This document shows, piece after piece, positions 17,411 through 26,419 of a DNA stretch of 64,000 bases. The stretch lies in contig NZ_QLNP01000105.1 in the NCBI RefSeq assembly GCF_003261175.1, positions 248,001 to 312,000 on the forward strand. The letters run 5' to 3'. Below the pieces are notes generated by a model that was given only the letters and a program-made list of their open reading frames with translations, was not told where the DNA came from and did no database searches. The position numbers and the translations under genes were made by a program. How positions within the stretch are numbered: the first letter of the stretch is position 1; the number at the start of each line of letters is the position of its first letter. Source of the stretch: Arthrobacter globiformis (lineage in GTDB: Bacteria > Actinomycetota > Actinomycetes > Actinomycetales > Micrococcaceae).

Positions 17411-18793
17411 ATGAGCACTTCAACGGCGCCCCAACCACCCGCCGACCCCCGTCCCATTGCCCCGTCCGACAACACTCAGGCGCCCATCCCGCAGTTCGGC
17501 GGCCGTTTCGCGCGCCTGCCGGCGATGGCGGGCAGGGGATTCCTGCCAGTCGGCCTGTTTGCCCGCCTGCCCCTCGCGATGCTGACCCTGGGAACCCTCA
17601 CCCTTGCCACGTCGGTTACCGGCTCCTACGCCGTAGGCGGGGCCGCTGCCGGCGCCGTCGGTATCGGCTCGGCCGTCGGTGCGCCGATCCTCGGCTGGTT
17701 GGCCGACCGGCTCGGCCAGCGCCCGGTGCTGCTGATCTCGGCCGTCCTGAACGTCCTGGCCGTACTTGCCGTCATCGCCACCGCATATCTGATTCCCGGC
17801 GTGCACGACGTCGGTGCCGCGTGGGGCGTCATCGCGGCCTCCTTGGCGGCGGGCCTTAGCTGCCCCCAGGTCGGCCCGCTGGCCCGTGTCCGGTGGATGG
17901 CGCTCACAGCCGAAAGCCGGCGCGCCGGGGACAGCGCCGATCTGGATGTCGCGCTGTCCTATGAGAGCACGGCTGACGAACTGACGTTCGTGCTGGGTCC
18001 GGCCCTCGTGGGCGTCCTGGCCAGCCTGGCCGCCCCATGGCTGCCGCTGGCCCTGGCCGCCGCGATCACCCTCACACTCGTTCCGGCCTTCGCCATGCAC
18101 CGTACCCACGCCGCTGTTCCGCGGCGGGCGGCCGTCGGCACCCGCGCCGGCAGCCGCGCAGTACGGGGAAATGCCGCCGGACAACATGCCGAAACCCGGG
18201 CCGGCAGCCGCATTGCCGGCGTGGCCCGCGTGGCACTTCCGGTCCTGGCCATGGTCTGCATGGGCACATTTTTCGGCTCCACGCAGGCAGCCTTGAGCGC
18301 GTTTGCCGCCACTTTCGCAACGTCAGAGGCGGCCGGACTCCTGTACGCCGTCATGGGAATCAGCTCGGCCGCGGCCGCGATCTCGGTGGCCTACTGGCCG
18401 GCCGGCTTCCCTGTGACTGCCCGCTGGGTGGCCGGGGCGGCAGCCATGGCTGGGCTGTCTGCCCTGCTGTTCCTTCCAACCGACGGCTGGGGCATGGTGC
18501 TGGTACTGCTTGCATTGGGCCTGCCGGTGGGACCGGTCATGGTCACGGTGTTTGCCATCGGCGCGCTCGTGGCGCCGGCGGGCCGGCTGGCCACTGTGAT
18601 GACGGCGCTCGCCAGCGGCATCGTCGCTGGCACCGCCTTGGGTTCGTCCCTCGGCGGCCAGTTGGCACAGCAAGGGGGCCACCACGCCGCCTTCCTCGTC
18701 TCGGCAGCCGCCGCGGCGGCGCTGTGCGCTCTCGGGGCGGCGGCCGCCGCCGCCGTCGTCCGTTCCCGGAAGCGGTCAGCTCAGGCGAGCTGA
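17411..18793 (+). CDS. MFS transporter
   Basis: The 460-residue protein is predicted to have about 12 membrane segments, with the MFS motif A-like GWLADRLGQRPVLL after the second helix (about residues 95-108). The first ~45 residues are a Pro/Ala-rich cytoplasmic extension. A charged central loop (HRTHAAVPRRAAVGTRAGSR) divides the two six-helix halves. It resembles the drug or metabolite exporters of Actinobacteria; no substrate is evident. The 3' end overlaps the convergent iclR-type gene by 13 bp. The start ATG 17411 has no strong ribosome binding site. Confidence 0.82.
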   Translation: MSTSTAPQPPADPRPIAPSDNTQAPIPQFGGRFARLPAMAGRGFLPVGLFARLPLAMLTLGTLTLATSVTGSYAVGGAAAGAVGIGSAVGAPILGWLADRLGQRPVLLISAVLNVLAVLAVIATAYLIPGVHDVGAAWGVIAASLAAGLSCPQVGPLARVRWMALTAESRRAGDSADLDVALSYESTADELTFVLGPALVGVLASLAAPWLPLALAAAITLTLVPAFAMHRTHAAVPRRAAVGTRAGSRAVRGNAAGQHAETRAGSRIAGVARVALPVLAMVCMGTFFGSTQAALSAFAATFATSEAAGLLYAVMGISSAAAAISVAYWPAGFPVTARWVAGAAAMAGLSALLFLPTDGWGMVLVLLALGLPVGPVMVTVFAIGALVAPAGRLATVMTALASGIVAGTALGSSLGGQLAQQGGHHAAFLVSAAAAAALCALGAAAAAAVVRSRKRSAQAS

Positions 18794-19515
18794 CTTTCGA
18801 TCCGGGCGGCGCTGGCGGTCAGGGCAGCGGCCACCTCGGCCGGATCCTCCGATGAGCGGATATAGACGACGGCGACAGCCGCCGGGCGTCCGCCGGGCAC
18901 ACGGACCGGCGCAGCAAGCGAGGAGACCCCCGCGATGACCTCGTCGTGGCTTGCCGCGTAACCGCGCTTCCGCGCCTCGCCTGCCTCGGGACGGTAGGGC
19001 ACGGCGGGAGCCAGCTGGCTCCACTCGTGCTCCGTCAGGGCGGACTGGATGGCTATCCCGGGCGCGCCGGAACTGATCGGATGGCGGGACCCCGGATGCT
19101 GCACCACGGTGGGGGCCGAATGCCGTGGTTCCACCGTCACCAGTGTCACGCATTCCTGGTGGTCCCACACCGCCACGAAGGCCGTCATGTTAAGTGTGTT
19201 GGCCAGCTGGGTCAGTTCCGGCAGGGCAGCGGTCTGGAGGTTCCGCGAAACGCTGCGCGCCAGAACTGCGAGGCCGGGGCCGGGCTGGACGCGCCCGGCG
19301 TCGTCGCGCACCAAGAGGGAGTGATCCTCCAGGGTCCGCAAGATCCGGTAGGCCACGGAACGGTGGACGCCCATGGCCTCCGCCAGCTCGGCGATGGTCA
19401 GCGGTCGGTCTGCCTCGGCGAGGATTTCCAAAGCGCGGATGCCCCGTGAGAGCGTCTGCGATGGCGAGGTCTGGGCGGGTGCAACCTGCGCTGCGGCACC
19501 GGCGTTGGGAGTCAT
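18781..19515 (-). CDS. IclR family transcriptional regulator
   Basis: The 244-residue regulator has an N-terminal winged helix-turn-helix (SRGIRALEILAEADRPLTIAELAEAMGVHRSVAYRILRTLE, in two parts, about residues 23-63) and a C-terminal IclR effector domain with the SSGAPGIAIQSAL pocket. I place the start at ATG 19515, 7 nt after a TAGGAT -10 box; an ATG at 19524 overlaps that box. It is divergent from the MHS-type transporter gene at 19765. Several inverted repeats lie between them, so it probably controls that transporter and itself. Confidence 0.88.
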   Translation of the reverse strand: MTPNAGAAAQVAPAQTSPSQTLSRGIRALEILAEADRPLTIAELAEAMGVHRSVAYRILRTLEDHSLLVRDDAGRVQPGPGLAVLARSVSRNLQTAALPELTQLANTLNMTAFVAVWDHQECVTLVTVEPRHSAPTVVQHPGSRHPISSGAPGIAIQSALTEHEWSQLAPAVPYRPEAGEARKRGYAASHDEVIAGVSSLAAPVRVPGGRPAAVAVVYIRSSEDPAEVAAALTASAARIESQLA

Positions 19516-19522
19516 GCTGTCC

Positions 19523-19528
19523 ATCCTA
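19523..19528 (-). promoter_or_regulatory. -10 box of the iclR-type gene (TAGGAT), leaderless
   Basis: On the minus strand TAGGAT ends 7 nt before ATG 19515. The alternative ATG 19524 lies inside the box itself. Confidence 0.5.
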
Positions 19529-19582
19529 GGCAGGTAAAACGGGGCGGCCGGCCAAAGGGCTCTACGTGCCGTTGCCGCCCGT

Positions 19583-19618
19583 CGTTCTCTATGAGATTTC
19601 CGTGTTCAAATATGGAAC
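19583..19618. promoter_or_regulatory. Candidate IclR operator half-sites
   Basis: Two short dyads lie side by side: TCTCTATGAGA (arms TCTC/GAGA) and GTTCAAATATGGAAC at 19604-19618 (arms GTTC/GAAC, nearly symmetric). IclR-family operators often look like this. Binding is inferred from position only. Confidence 0.4.
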
Positions 19619-19672
19619 AGTCTAGCCGTTTCCGCGCCTAACGGGGTGAGGGGTGCGCCAGATCACACTTCG

Positions 19673-19715
19673 TAGTATCCTCGCACTAACTGACCGTTCG
19701 ATCAGTAAATCGAAC
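19673..19715 (+). promoter_or_regulatory. Promoter and dyad upstream of the MHS transporter gene
   Basis: TAGTAT at 19673-19678 is a good -10 box, with transcription starting near 19685. A perfect 7-bp inverted repeat GTTCGAT / ATCGAAC (19696-19715, 6-nt spacer) lies just downstream of the start, where a bound regulator would block elongation. The GTTC/GAAC arms resemble the dyad at 19604-19618. Confidence 0.5.
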
Positions 19716-19764
19716 AGCTTCACATCAACTTCGGCAGTAGCACTGCCCTGGCCACGGAGTTTCA

Positions 19765-21096
19765 ATGACCGCAACTTCACCCGTAGATTCAGAGGTTGGC
19801 CCCAGCAGCAAGCGTGAGGAACGCAAAGTCCTCGCCGGCACGCTGGTGGGCACCACCATCGAATGGTACGACTTCTTCATCTTCGCCCAGCTGACGGCAA
19901 CCCTGCTGTCGCCGCTGTTCCTCGCCCCGCTCAACCAATCCAACCCGGGCCTGGCGCAGATCCTTTCCTTCGCACTGATTGGCATCAGCTTCCTGTTCCG
20001 CCCGCTCGGCGCCATCGTTGCCGGACACCTGGGCGACCGCCTGGGCCGCAAGGCGATGCTGGTGTTCACCCTCATCATGATGGGTGCCGCAACGGCCCTG
20101 ATCGGCATGCTGCCGACGTACGCCCAAATCGGCGCCTGGGCACCGATCCTGCTGATCCTCCTCCGTGTGCTGCAGGGCTTCTCTGCCGGCGGCGAATGGG
20201 GCGGGGCCGCCCTCATGGCCGTGGAGCACGCGCCGCTGCACAAGAGGGGGCTGTTCGGCGCCTACCCGCAGATCGGTGTTCCCGTCGGCATGATTCTGGC
20301 CACGGGGCTGCTGTTCTTCCTGAACTCCGGAATGTCGAAGGAAGACTTCGCCGCCTGGGGCTGGCGCGTTCCCTTCCTGCTCTCCATCGTCCTGATCGTG
20401 GTGGGCTACATCATCCGCCGCGCAGTCGGCGAAAGCCCGGTCTTCAAGGAAATGACCGCGCGCAAGGCCGAAAGCAAGGCGCCCCTCGGCGAGCTCATCC
20501 GCCACCACAAGAAGGCGGTACTGCACTCCACCCTGATCTTCATCGGCAACAACGCGGCAGGCTACCTCCTGATTGCCTTCTTCATCGCCTACGCCACCAG
20601 GACACTGAAGATGCCTACGCCGCAGATTCTGCTGGCCACCACGCTGGCATCCTTCGGGTGGCTGATCTTCACCCTGGTGGGCGGCTGGCTCTCGGACCGG
20701 ATCGGCCGGGTCAAGACCTTCCTGACCGGCTACGCGATTGTCTTCGCCTGGATGATCCCGATGTTCGCCCTCATCGACACGAGGGACATCGTGCTTTACG
20801 GCGTGGCGCTGTTTGTCCTCACGGTAGGCCTTGGCCTGTCCTACGGCCCCATGTCGGCCATGTACGCGGAGATGTTCCCCGCCCACGTCCGGTACTCGGG
20901 GATCTCGATCGGCTACGCGTTCGGCGCCATCCTGGGCGGCGCGTTTGCCGCCACCATCGCCGAGTCACTTCTGCAGAGCACCAAGTGGACAGGCTCCATC
21001 GGCATCTACATCATGGTGCTGTGCGTCATCTCAGCCATCGGCGTGATCCTGGCGAAGGAAACGCGGGGCCGGCCCCTCGGCGTGAGCCGGCACTAG
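19765..21096 (+). CDS. MHS-type MFS transporter (metabolite:H+ symporter family)
   Basis: The 443-residue 12-helix symporter belongs to the family that includes shikimate, alpha-ketoglutarate and proline/betaine carriers. It shows GTTIEWYDFFIFA in helix 1, motif A GHLGDRLGRKAML (about residues 88-100), the RVLQGFSAGGEWGGAALMAVEHAP block of the family, and the repeat motif GGWLSDRIGRVKT in the second half. The start is ATG 19765 with GGAG 5 nt upstream. Divergent pairing with an IclR regulator suggests a carboxylate or aromatic-acid substrate, which is inference. It overlaps the next convergent gene by 4 bp. Confidence 0.9.
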   Translation: MTATSPVDSEVGPSSKREERKVLAGTLVGTTIEWYDFFIFAQLTATLLSPLFLAPLNQSNPGLAQILSFALIGISFLFRPLGAIVAGHLGDRLGRKAMLVFTLIMMGAATALIGMLPTYAQIGAWAPILLILLRVLQGFSAGGEWGGAALMAVEHAPLHKRGLFGAYPQIGVPVGMILATGLLFFLNSGMSKEDFAAWGWRVPFLLSIVLIVVGYIIRRAVGESPVFKEMTARKAESKAPLGELIRHHKKAVLHSTLIFIGNNAAGYLLIAFFIAYATRTLKMPTPQILLATTLASFGWLIFTLVGGWLSDRIGRVKTFLTGYAIVFAWMIPMFALIDTRDIVLYGVALFVLTVGLGLSYGPMSAMYAEMFPAHVRYSGISIGYAFGAILGGAFAATIAESLLQSTKWTGSIGIYIMVLCVISAIGVILAKETRGRPLGVSRH

Positions 21097-21746
21097 ATGC
21101 GGGCGCCGTGCAGCAGGGCGATGGCGTCCTCGTCGCTCAGTTGCTCGAAGTGCCGGTAAAAGGCCCCCACTGCCCGGAATCTTCCGGGCAGGTGCAGACA
21201 CAGGACATTGCAGACCCGGGACAATGATTTCTCCGCCTCGATCGAACCGACGGGCGCGGCGGCCACTACCGCTGCCGCGCCCGCCATCCGAACGGCCTCC
21301 ACGGCCGCCCGCATGGTGGCCCCCGTGGCCAGGCCGTCGTCCACGAGCAGGGCGGTCTTGCCGTTGACGTCGGGGTGCACGGCCGGATAACTGTCGGCGC
21401 GGCGCATCAGTTCGGCCCGCTCCCGGTGCTCCACCTGGTCGAGCCACTCCTGCCGCACGCCGTCGTCCAGAATCCGCTCCACGAGCGGTCTGTTGAGTAG
21501 GCGGACGATCCTTCCGTCTGAATACGCGAGCGCGCCGTAGGCAGTCTCGTCATGGCCCGGGATGCCAAGCTTGCGGACCAGCAGGGCACCGAACGGCAGG
21601 TGCAGGACCTCGGCCGCGGCGGCGGCCACCGGAATGCCGCCCCGGGCCAGGCCCAGCACCAGGGTGTCCGGGCGCTCGCGGAACTGCGGAAGGGCGGCCG
21701 CAAGCTGCCGTCCTGCGTCTTCCCGGTCCTCAAAAACCATGCCCAT
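21093..21746 (-). CDS. Phosphoribosyltransferase-family protein
   Basis: The 217-residue protein carries the PRPP-binding motif ALLVDDGLATGATM (about residues 131-144) and an N-terminal GLARGGIPVAAAAAEVL. This is the architecture of the stand-alone PRTase-like proteins of Actinobacteria, often found near alpha/beta hydrolases. No base-specific hood can be identified, so the substrate is unknown. The start at ATG 21746 follows an AGAGGAA ribosome binding site; an upstream in-frame start at 21776 lacks one. A small intergenic gap separates it from the hydrolase gene on the same strand. Confidence 0.82.
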   Translation of the reverse strand: MGMVFEDREDAGRQLAAALPQFRERPDTLVLGLARGGIPVAAAAAEVLHLPFGALLVRKLGIPGHDETAYGALAYSDGRIVRLLNRPLVERILDDGVRQEWLDQVEHRERAELMRRADSYPAVHPDVNGKTALLVDDGLATGATMRAAVEAVRMAGAAAVVAAAPVGSIEAEKSLSRVCNVLCLHLPGRFRAVGAFYRHFEQLSDEDAIALLHGARI

Positions 21747-21874
21747 GGGTTCCTCTTCCGGTGTCTCCGCCCCCAAAGTCCAGCCTACGCCCGTCGGCTC
21801 CGGCGGGAGCCGGGGTATTCGACGGCGTTCGGGCGGGAGACTCGGGGTGCAGGAAAGCCGGGCCGATTCGCCGG

Positions 21875-22702
21875 CTAGTTGCCGAGGAACGTGATGGCCG
21901 CCTGCTTGAAGGCCCGGCTGGTGATGGCGTTGGTGTGTGTGCGGCCGGGCAGCACCAGCTGCTCGGCAGTGGAACCGGCCTTCAGTGCCAGTTCGGCAAG
22001 CTGCGGCATGGACGTGGCGCGTTCATCGTTTTCGCCGGCCACCAGCAGCACGGGCATGTGCGGCACGGCCTCGGCCGGGTCGTACGGTTCACCCTTGATC
22101 GCCTCCACCAGGGACAGCAGCGCGAAGATGTTGTTGCTCGGGAGCGCCTGAGCCATGCTGAGGAGCCCGGCCGTCGACGCGTCCGCAATAGGCGTGCCAT
22201 CGGCCAGGTAGCGCTGGGCAGCGACGAGGTCGAAGGCCGCCAGCGGATCAGCCATGTTCGGGCCGCCCAGAACCAGCCGGTGCACCAGCTCCGGCTGGGT
22301 GGCGCCGAACTCCCAGCCGAGCCGGGAACCCAGGGAATAGCCGATCACGTCCAGTCCGCTGGCGGGGTCACCGTCGCGCAAAGGCCGGGCTCCGGCGTCG
22401 AACGCGATCTGCAGCAGGTCCGCCCTGATTCGGCTGGGGGAGTAGGAGTCCATGTCCTCTGGCGCGCCGCTCCTGCCGTGTCCGGGGAGATCGATGGCGA
22501 TGACCCGGCGGCCGGCTTCCAGCAGCGCCGGGATCCAGCCGGTGTCTTCCCAGTTCAGCTTGCTCGACGCGGAGAAGCCGTGGATGAGCAGGATGGGACG
22601 GAGTCCGGCGTCGTTCTGGGGGTCGTGCACCGCGACGTACAGTTGCGGGTCGGTGCCCTCGACCGTGTGGGAGTGCTGTTCACCGGTGTGTCTGCCGCTC
22701 AT
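21875..22702 (-). CDS. Alpha/beta hydrolase
   Basis: The 275-residue serine hydrolase has the oxyanion-hole motif LLIHGFSAS, the nucleophile elbow GYSLGSRLG, an acid residue in AGENDERAT and a late histidine in GRTHTNAI, so the triad is complete. There is no signal peptide, so it acts in the cytoplasm. The substrate is unknown. The start at ATG 22702 is preceded by AGGA at good spacing; an in-frame TTG at 22720 is weaker. It lies upstream of the phosphoribosyltransferase gene on the same strand. Confidence 0.85.
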   Translation of the reverse strand: MSGRHTGEQHSHTVEGTDPQLYVAVHDPQNDAGLRPILLIHGFSASSKLNWEDTGWIPALLEAGRRVIAIDLPGHGRSGAPEDMDSYSPSRIRADLLQIAFDAGARPLRDGDPASGLDVIGYSLGSRLGWEFGATQPELVHRLVLGGPNMADPLAAFDLVAAQRYLADGTPIADASTAGLLSMAQALPSNNIFALLSLVEAIKGEPYDPAEAVPHMPVLLVAGENDERATSMPQLAELALKAGSTAEQLVLPGRTHTNAITSRAFKQAAITFLGN

Positions 22703-22823
22703 CGCCTCTGTCCTCGTCAAGTCTCAGTCCTCATCATGTACAGGGCTCGCCTGGACTGCTTCGTCGCCGGTCCGCCGTGGATGGGCACCACTCTACCTGC
22801 CGGCAGAGCGGGGAAATCCGCGG

Positions 22824-24206
22824 CTAGGAGCGCCGGGCGCGCCGGGATCCCGCAATCCGGGCACCTGCCCAGCAGGCGGCGGCGATGCCCGCAATCAGCA
22901 GCAGCGTGCTGATCAGCTGGATGCGGCTGCTCTCGGCGCTGAAGCCCACGGCAAACACCAGCCCCAGCAGAACGAGGCCGAACACGGTGAGCCCGGGGAA
23001 GCCCCGCATCCGCAGCGGCAGGGGGGTGCCGTCTCGGTCCGCCCGCCGGCGCAGGATGAACTGGGAGACCAGTGCCGAACCCCAGACCACGAGGCACGTA
23101 GACCCGACGAGCTGGAACAGGGCCGGCAGGATCCGCTCGGGGAACAGCAGTTCCAGGACCGTGGCGATGAAGCCGAACGCGACCGAGACGCCGACGGCGG
23201 CCACCGGCACGCCTGCGCCGCTGAGCCGGGACAGGAAGCCGGGAGCCTCGCCGCGCTCTGCCAGCGAGAACACCATGCGGGACGCCCCGTACAGGTTCGC
23301 GTTCAGGGCGGACAGCAGGGCGACGACGGCCACCAGGGTGATGGCGGTGGCGGCACCCGGGATGCGGGCGGCGTCCAGGACGCCCGCGAACGGGGACGAC
23401 AGCGCCTCCGAGGTGGCGGGAAGGACGGCTGCGATCACGAAGACGGAGCCGATGTAGAAGACGAGGATCCGCCACACGACCGTCCGGATGGCCTTGGTGA
23501 CGCTGTGCTCGGGGTTTTCGGTCTCCGCCGCTGCGACGCTGACGATCTCCGTACCGCCGAACGCAAAGATCACCACGAACAGTGCGGTTGCGATGCCGGC
23601 AAGGCCCGAGGGCGCGAAGTCTCCGGTGATGTTGGCCAGGCCCGGGGATGCCGCGTCCGGCAGCAGGCCCAGCAGCAACGCGGCGCCGATGGCCAGGAAC
23701 AGGACGATGGCGGTCACCTTGAGGATGGCAAACCAGAACTCGAACTCGCCGAAGTTTTTCACGCCGGCCAGATTGATGCCGGTGAACACCACCATGAACA
23801 CCAGGGAGAGCGCCCACACGGGAACCACCGGCCAGACCGAAAACAGCAGCCCCGCGGCGCCGAGCGCCTCTGCGGCGATGACCACCACCAGCTGCAGCCA
23901 CCAGAGCCAGCCCACTGTTGCCCCGGCGGTCTTGCCCATGGCGCGTTCGGCGTACACGGAGAAGGCGCCGCTGTTGGGGTTGGCTGCCGCCATTTCGCCC
24001 AGCGCCCACATGACCAGGATGATGAGCGTGCCGGCGACGAGGTAGGAAACCAGGACCGCTGGGCCGGCCGCCTGGACCCCGGCGCCGGAGCCGAGGAAGA
24101 GCCCGGCCCCTATGGCGCTGCCCAGGCCCATCATGGTGAGTTGCCGGGGCTTCATGCTGTGGCGGAGCTGTACTGCGGGTCGCTCTGCCGTGGACTTCGT
24201 CGTCAT
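22824..24206 (-). CDS. Amino acid permease (APC superfamily)
   Basis: The 460-residue permease has 12 predicted membrane helices. The helix-1 substrate motif GLGSAIGAGLFLGSG is at about residues 27-41, and EMAAANPNSGAFSVYAERAMG and FAFGGTEIVSVAAAETENP are present, all typical of AAT-family amino acid:proton symporters. The substrate amino acid cannot be read from sequence. The start ATG 24206 has AAGAAGG 8 nt upstream. It is divergent from the NAD operon; the NrtR-type operator lies 113 bp upstream. Confidence 0.9.
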   Translation of the reverse strand: MTTKSTAERPAVQLRHSMKPRQLTMMGLGSAIGAGLFLGSGAGVQAAGPAVLVSYLVAGTLIILVMWALGEMAAANPNSGAFSVYAERAMGKTAGATVGWLWWLQLVVVIAAEALGAAGLLFSVWPVVPVWALSLVFMVVFTGINLAGVKNFGEFEFWFAILKVTAIVLFLAIGAALLLGLLPDAASPGLANITGDFAPSGLAGIATALFVVIFAFGGTEIVSVAAAETENPEHSVTKAIRTVVWRILVFYIGSVFVIAAVLPATSEALSSPFAGVLDAARIPGAATAITLVAVVALLSALNANLYGASRMVFSLAERGEAPGFLSRLSGAGVPVAAVGVSVAFGFIATVLELLFPERILPALFQLVGSTCLVVWGSALVSQFILRRRADRDGTPLPLRMRGFPGLTVFGLVLLGLVFAVGFSAESSRIQLISTLLLIAGIAAACWAGARIAGSRRARRS

Positions 24207-24318
24207 GCTGCGTACCTTCTTGGGGTTGGGGAACTGGTCCTTTTGGGACCTTTCGAATTTACACCCACTTCCGGCGAAACATTTTGCATCCCGGGGGACC
24301 GGTCGTAGAATCAGTTTG

Positions 24319-24336
24319 AGTCAACTTGACTATAAC
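24319..24336 (+). promoter_or_regulatory. Palindromic operator on the -10 box of the nad operon (probable NrtR site)
   Basis: AGTCAACTTGACT at 24319-24331 is a perfect 13-bp palindrome. Its last base is the first base of the -10 box TATAAC (24331-24336), so a bound repressor would occlude RNA polymerase. The next gene is an NrtR-type regulator followed by nadABC, which makes NAD-dependent autoregulation the natural reading. Confidence 0.65.
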
Positions 24337-24382
24337 TAACCGAGGCCGGCACCAGACAGGCCGGCCGATCGCAGCGAAGCGG

Positions 24383-25102
24383 GTGATTACCGTGTACACC
24401 ACCTCAGCCAACGTGGCCGAGCGGCAGTCCGCGCCGCCGTCGCTCGCCATTTCCACTGTGATTTTCGCGCTCCGCCCCAGCGAGTCCTCCGGCCGGCCCA
24501 CCCTGTGGATTCCGTTGGTCCGGCGGATTCGGGAGCCCTTCAAGGGGCTCTGGGCCCTGCCCGGCGGTCCGCTGACCCACACTGAATCCCTGCAGGACGC
24601 CGCCTCGCGGAACCTGAGGGAAACGACCGGGCTGGCACCCAGCTACCTCGAGCAGCTCTACGCCTTCGGCGGCCTGCACCGCTCGCCTACGCAGCGCGTG
24701 GTGTCCATCGTCTACTGGGCGCTGGTCCAGCCCACCGAAGCGGCCCTCGCGGACGAATCCGAGAACGTCCGGTGGTTCCGCGCCGACAAGCTTGGCAGCC
24801 TGGCCTTCGACCACAACGGGATAGTGGACTACGCACTCTGGCGCCTGCGGAACAAGCTGGCGTACGGCCCCATCGCCTACCACTTCCTGGGGGAATACTT
24901 CACCCTCGCCCAGGTCCGCGAGGTCTACGAAGCCGTGCTGGACACGCAACTGGACCCCGCAAACTTCCGCCGCCAGATCAAGTCGACGCCGGAAATCGAA
25001 GAAACCGGTGAATATCTGCAGGGCGGCAAGCACCGCCCGCCGCGTCTTTACCGATTTACCGGCCGCCCCGGCCTTGACCCAGATAACAGGAGCACCCCAT
25101 GA
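24383..25102 (+). CDS. nrtR: NrtR-type Nudix-related transcriptional regulator of NAD synthesis
   Basis: NrtR proteins repress NAD genes and sense ADP-ribose or related metabolites. The ~239-residue protein has an N-terminal Nudix-like domain and a C-terminal winged-helix part (YFTLAQVREVYEAVLD ... NFRRQIKSTPEIEETGE). Its Nudix box keeps G-x5-E but reads RNLRETTGL instead of REUxEExGU. Two catalytic Glu positions are Asn and Thr, so it probably binds but does not hydrolyse. GTG 24383 or 24392 are both possible starts; the frame extends to 24326, but that part covers the operator. It overlaps nadA by 4 bp. Confidence 0.85.
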   Translation: MITVYTTSANVAERQSAPPSLAISTVIFALRPSESSGRPTLWIPLVRRIREPFKGLWALPGGPLTHTESLQDAASRNLRETTGLAPSYLEQLYAFGGLHRSPTQRVVSIVYWALVQPTEAALADESENVRWFRADKLGSLAFDHNGIVDYALWRLRNKLAYGPIAYHFLGEYFTLAQVREVYEAVLDTQLDPANFRRQIKSTPEIEETGEYLQGGKHRPPRLYRFTGRPGLDPDNRSTP

Positions 25103-26409
25103 GCAGCGTCAACACTGCCATCCAGCTGATCACGCGTGAACAGGCCGAGAAGGCCACGGCTGGCGGCGCCGGCGGCACCTGCAGCCCGGCGCTCGCCAAA
25201 GGTCCCTGGGAATACGACCTCGCGGAAACGCTCGCCGGCGTTCCCGCGTACGGTCCCGGCGCCTCCAGCACGGACGTCGCGCCTGCCTCCACGCCGCGCC
25301 AGGGCCAGCTTCCCGATGAGTACAAGCTGGCCGGCGAAGCTGAACTCGATGCCCGGATCCGGGCTGCCAAGGCGGCGCTGGGTGACCGCGCCGTCATCCT
25401 GGGCCATTTCTACCAGCGCGACGAGGTTGTCCAGTACGCCGACTTTGTCGGGGATTCATTCCAGCTGGCCAACGCCGCGCTGACCCGGCCCGATGCCGAA
25501 GCGATCGTTTTCTGCGGCGTGCACTTCATGGCGGAAACCGCTGACACGCTCTCCACACCGGAGCAGGCGGTCATCCTGCCCAACCTGGCAGCCGGCTGCT
25601 CCATGGCGGACATGGCCGACGCCGATTCCGTGGAGGACTGCTGGGAACAGTTGGAAGAGATCTTCGGCACCGAGCCCGACGCCGAAGGCCGCGTTCCCGT
25701 CATCCCGGTCACCTATATGAATTCCTCCGCGGCGCTGAAGGCGTTCTGCGGCCGGAACGGCGGCATCGTCTGTACGTCCTCCAACGCCAAGACGGTCCTC
25801 GAATGGGCCTTCGAGCGCGGCCAGCGCGTCCTGTTCTTCCCGGACCAGCACCTCGGCCGGAACACGGCCAAGGCGCTGGGCGTCCCGCTCGAGCAGATGC
25901 CCATGTGGAACCCGCGCAAGGAACTTGGCGGCAACGACGAGCAGGCGCTGCTGGATTCCCGGGTGATCCTCTGGCACGGATTCTGCTCGGTGCACAAGCG
26001 TTTCAGCGTGGCCCAGATTGAGAAGGCGCGCGCCGACTTCCCGGGCGTCAACGTCATTGTGCACCCCGAGTGCCCCATGGAAGTGGTGGACGCAGCCGAC
26101 TCCGCCGGATCGACGGACTTCATCCAGAAGGCCATCGCCGCAGCCACCGAACCCACGGTTTTCGCGATCGGAACCGAGATCAACATGGTGAACCGGCTGG
26201 CCGCCCAGTACCCGCAGCACACCATCTTCTGCCTGGACCCGGTCATCTGCCCGTGCAGCACCATGTACCGGATCCACCCCGGCTACCTGGCCTGGGTCCT
26301 CGAGGAGCTCGTCGCCGGCCGCATCGTCAACCGCATCACCGTGGACGATGACGTGCAGCAGGACGCCAGGACAGCACTCGAGCGCATGCTCGCCGCCAAG
26401 CCCCAATAG
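25099..26409 (+). CDS. nadA: Quinolinate synthase A
   Basis: NadA condenses iminoaspartate with dihydroxyacetone phosphate to quinolinate and needs a [4Fe-4S] cluster. The 436-residue protein is of the long actinobacterial type, with an N-terminal ~85-residue extension before AVILGHFYQRDEVVQYADFVGDS (split motifs). Cluster cysteine candidates are Cys139 in FCGVHFM, one in GGIVCTSSNA and one in DPVICPCSTM. HPECPM is also present. It is translationally coupled to nrtR and followed by nadB after 10 bp. Confidence 0.95.
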   Translation: MSSVNTAIQLITREQAEKATAGGAGGTCSPALAKGPWEYDLAETLAGVPAYGPGASSTDVAPASTPRQGQLPDEYKLAGEAELDARIRAAKAALGDRAVILGHFYQRDEVVQYADFVGDSFQLANAALTRPDAEAIVFCGVHFMAETADTLSTPEQAVILPNLAAGCSMADMADADSVEDCWEQLEEIFGTEPDAEGRVPVIPVTYMNSSAALKAFCGRNGGIVCTSSNAKTVLEWAFERGQRVLFFPDQHLGRNTAKALGVPLEQMPMWNPRKELGGNDEQALLDSRVILWHGFCSVHKRFSVAQIEKARADFPGVNVIVHPECPMEVVDAADSAGSTDFIQKAIAAATEPTVFAIGTEINMVNRLAAQYPQHTIFCLDPVICPCSTMYRIHPGYLAWVLEELVAGRIVNRITVDDDVQQDARTALERMLAAKPQ

Positions 26410-26419
26410 GGAGCCGACC

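Noticed and set aside
24383-25102. Active Nudix hydrolase
   Set aside because: The Nudix box has lost two catalytic Glu positions, and the C-terminal winged helix and operon context fit a regulator.
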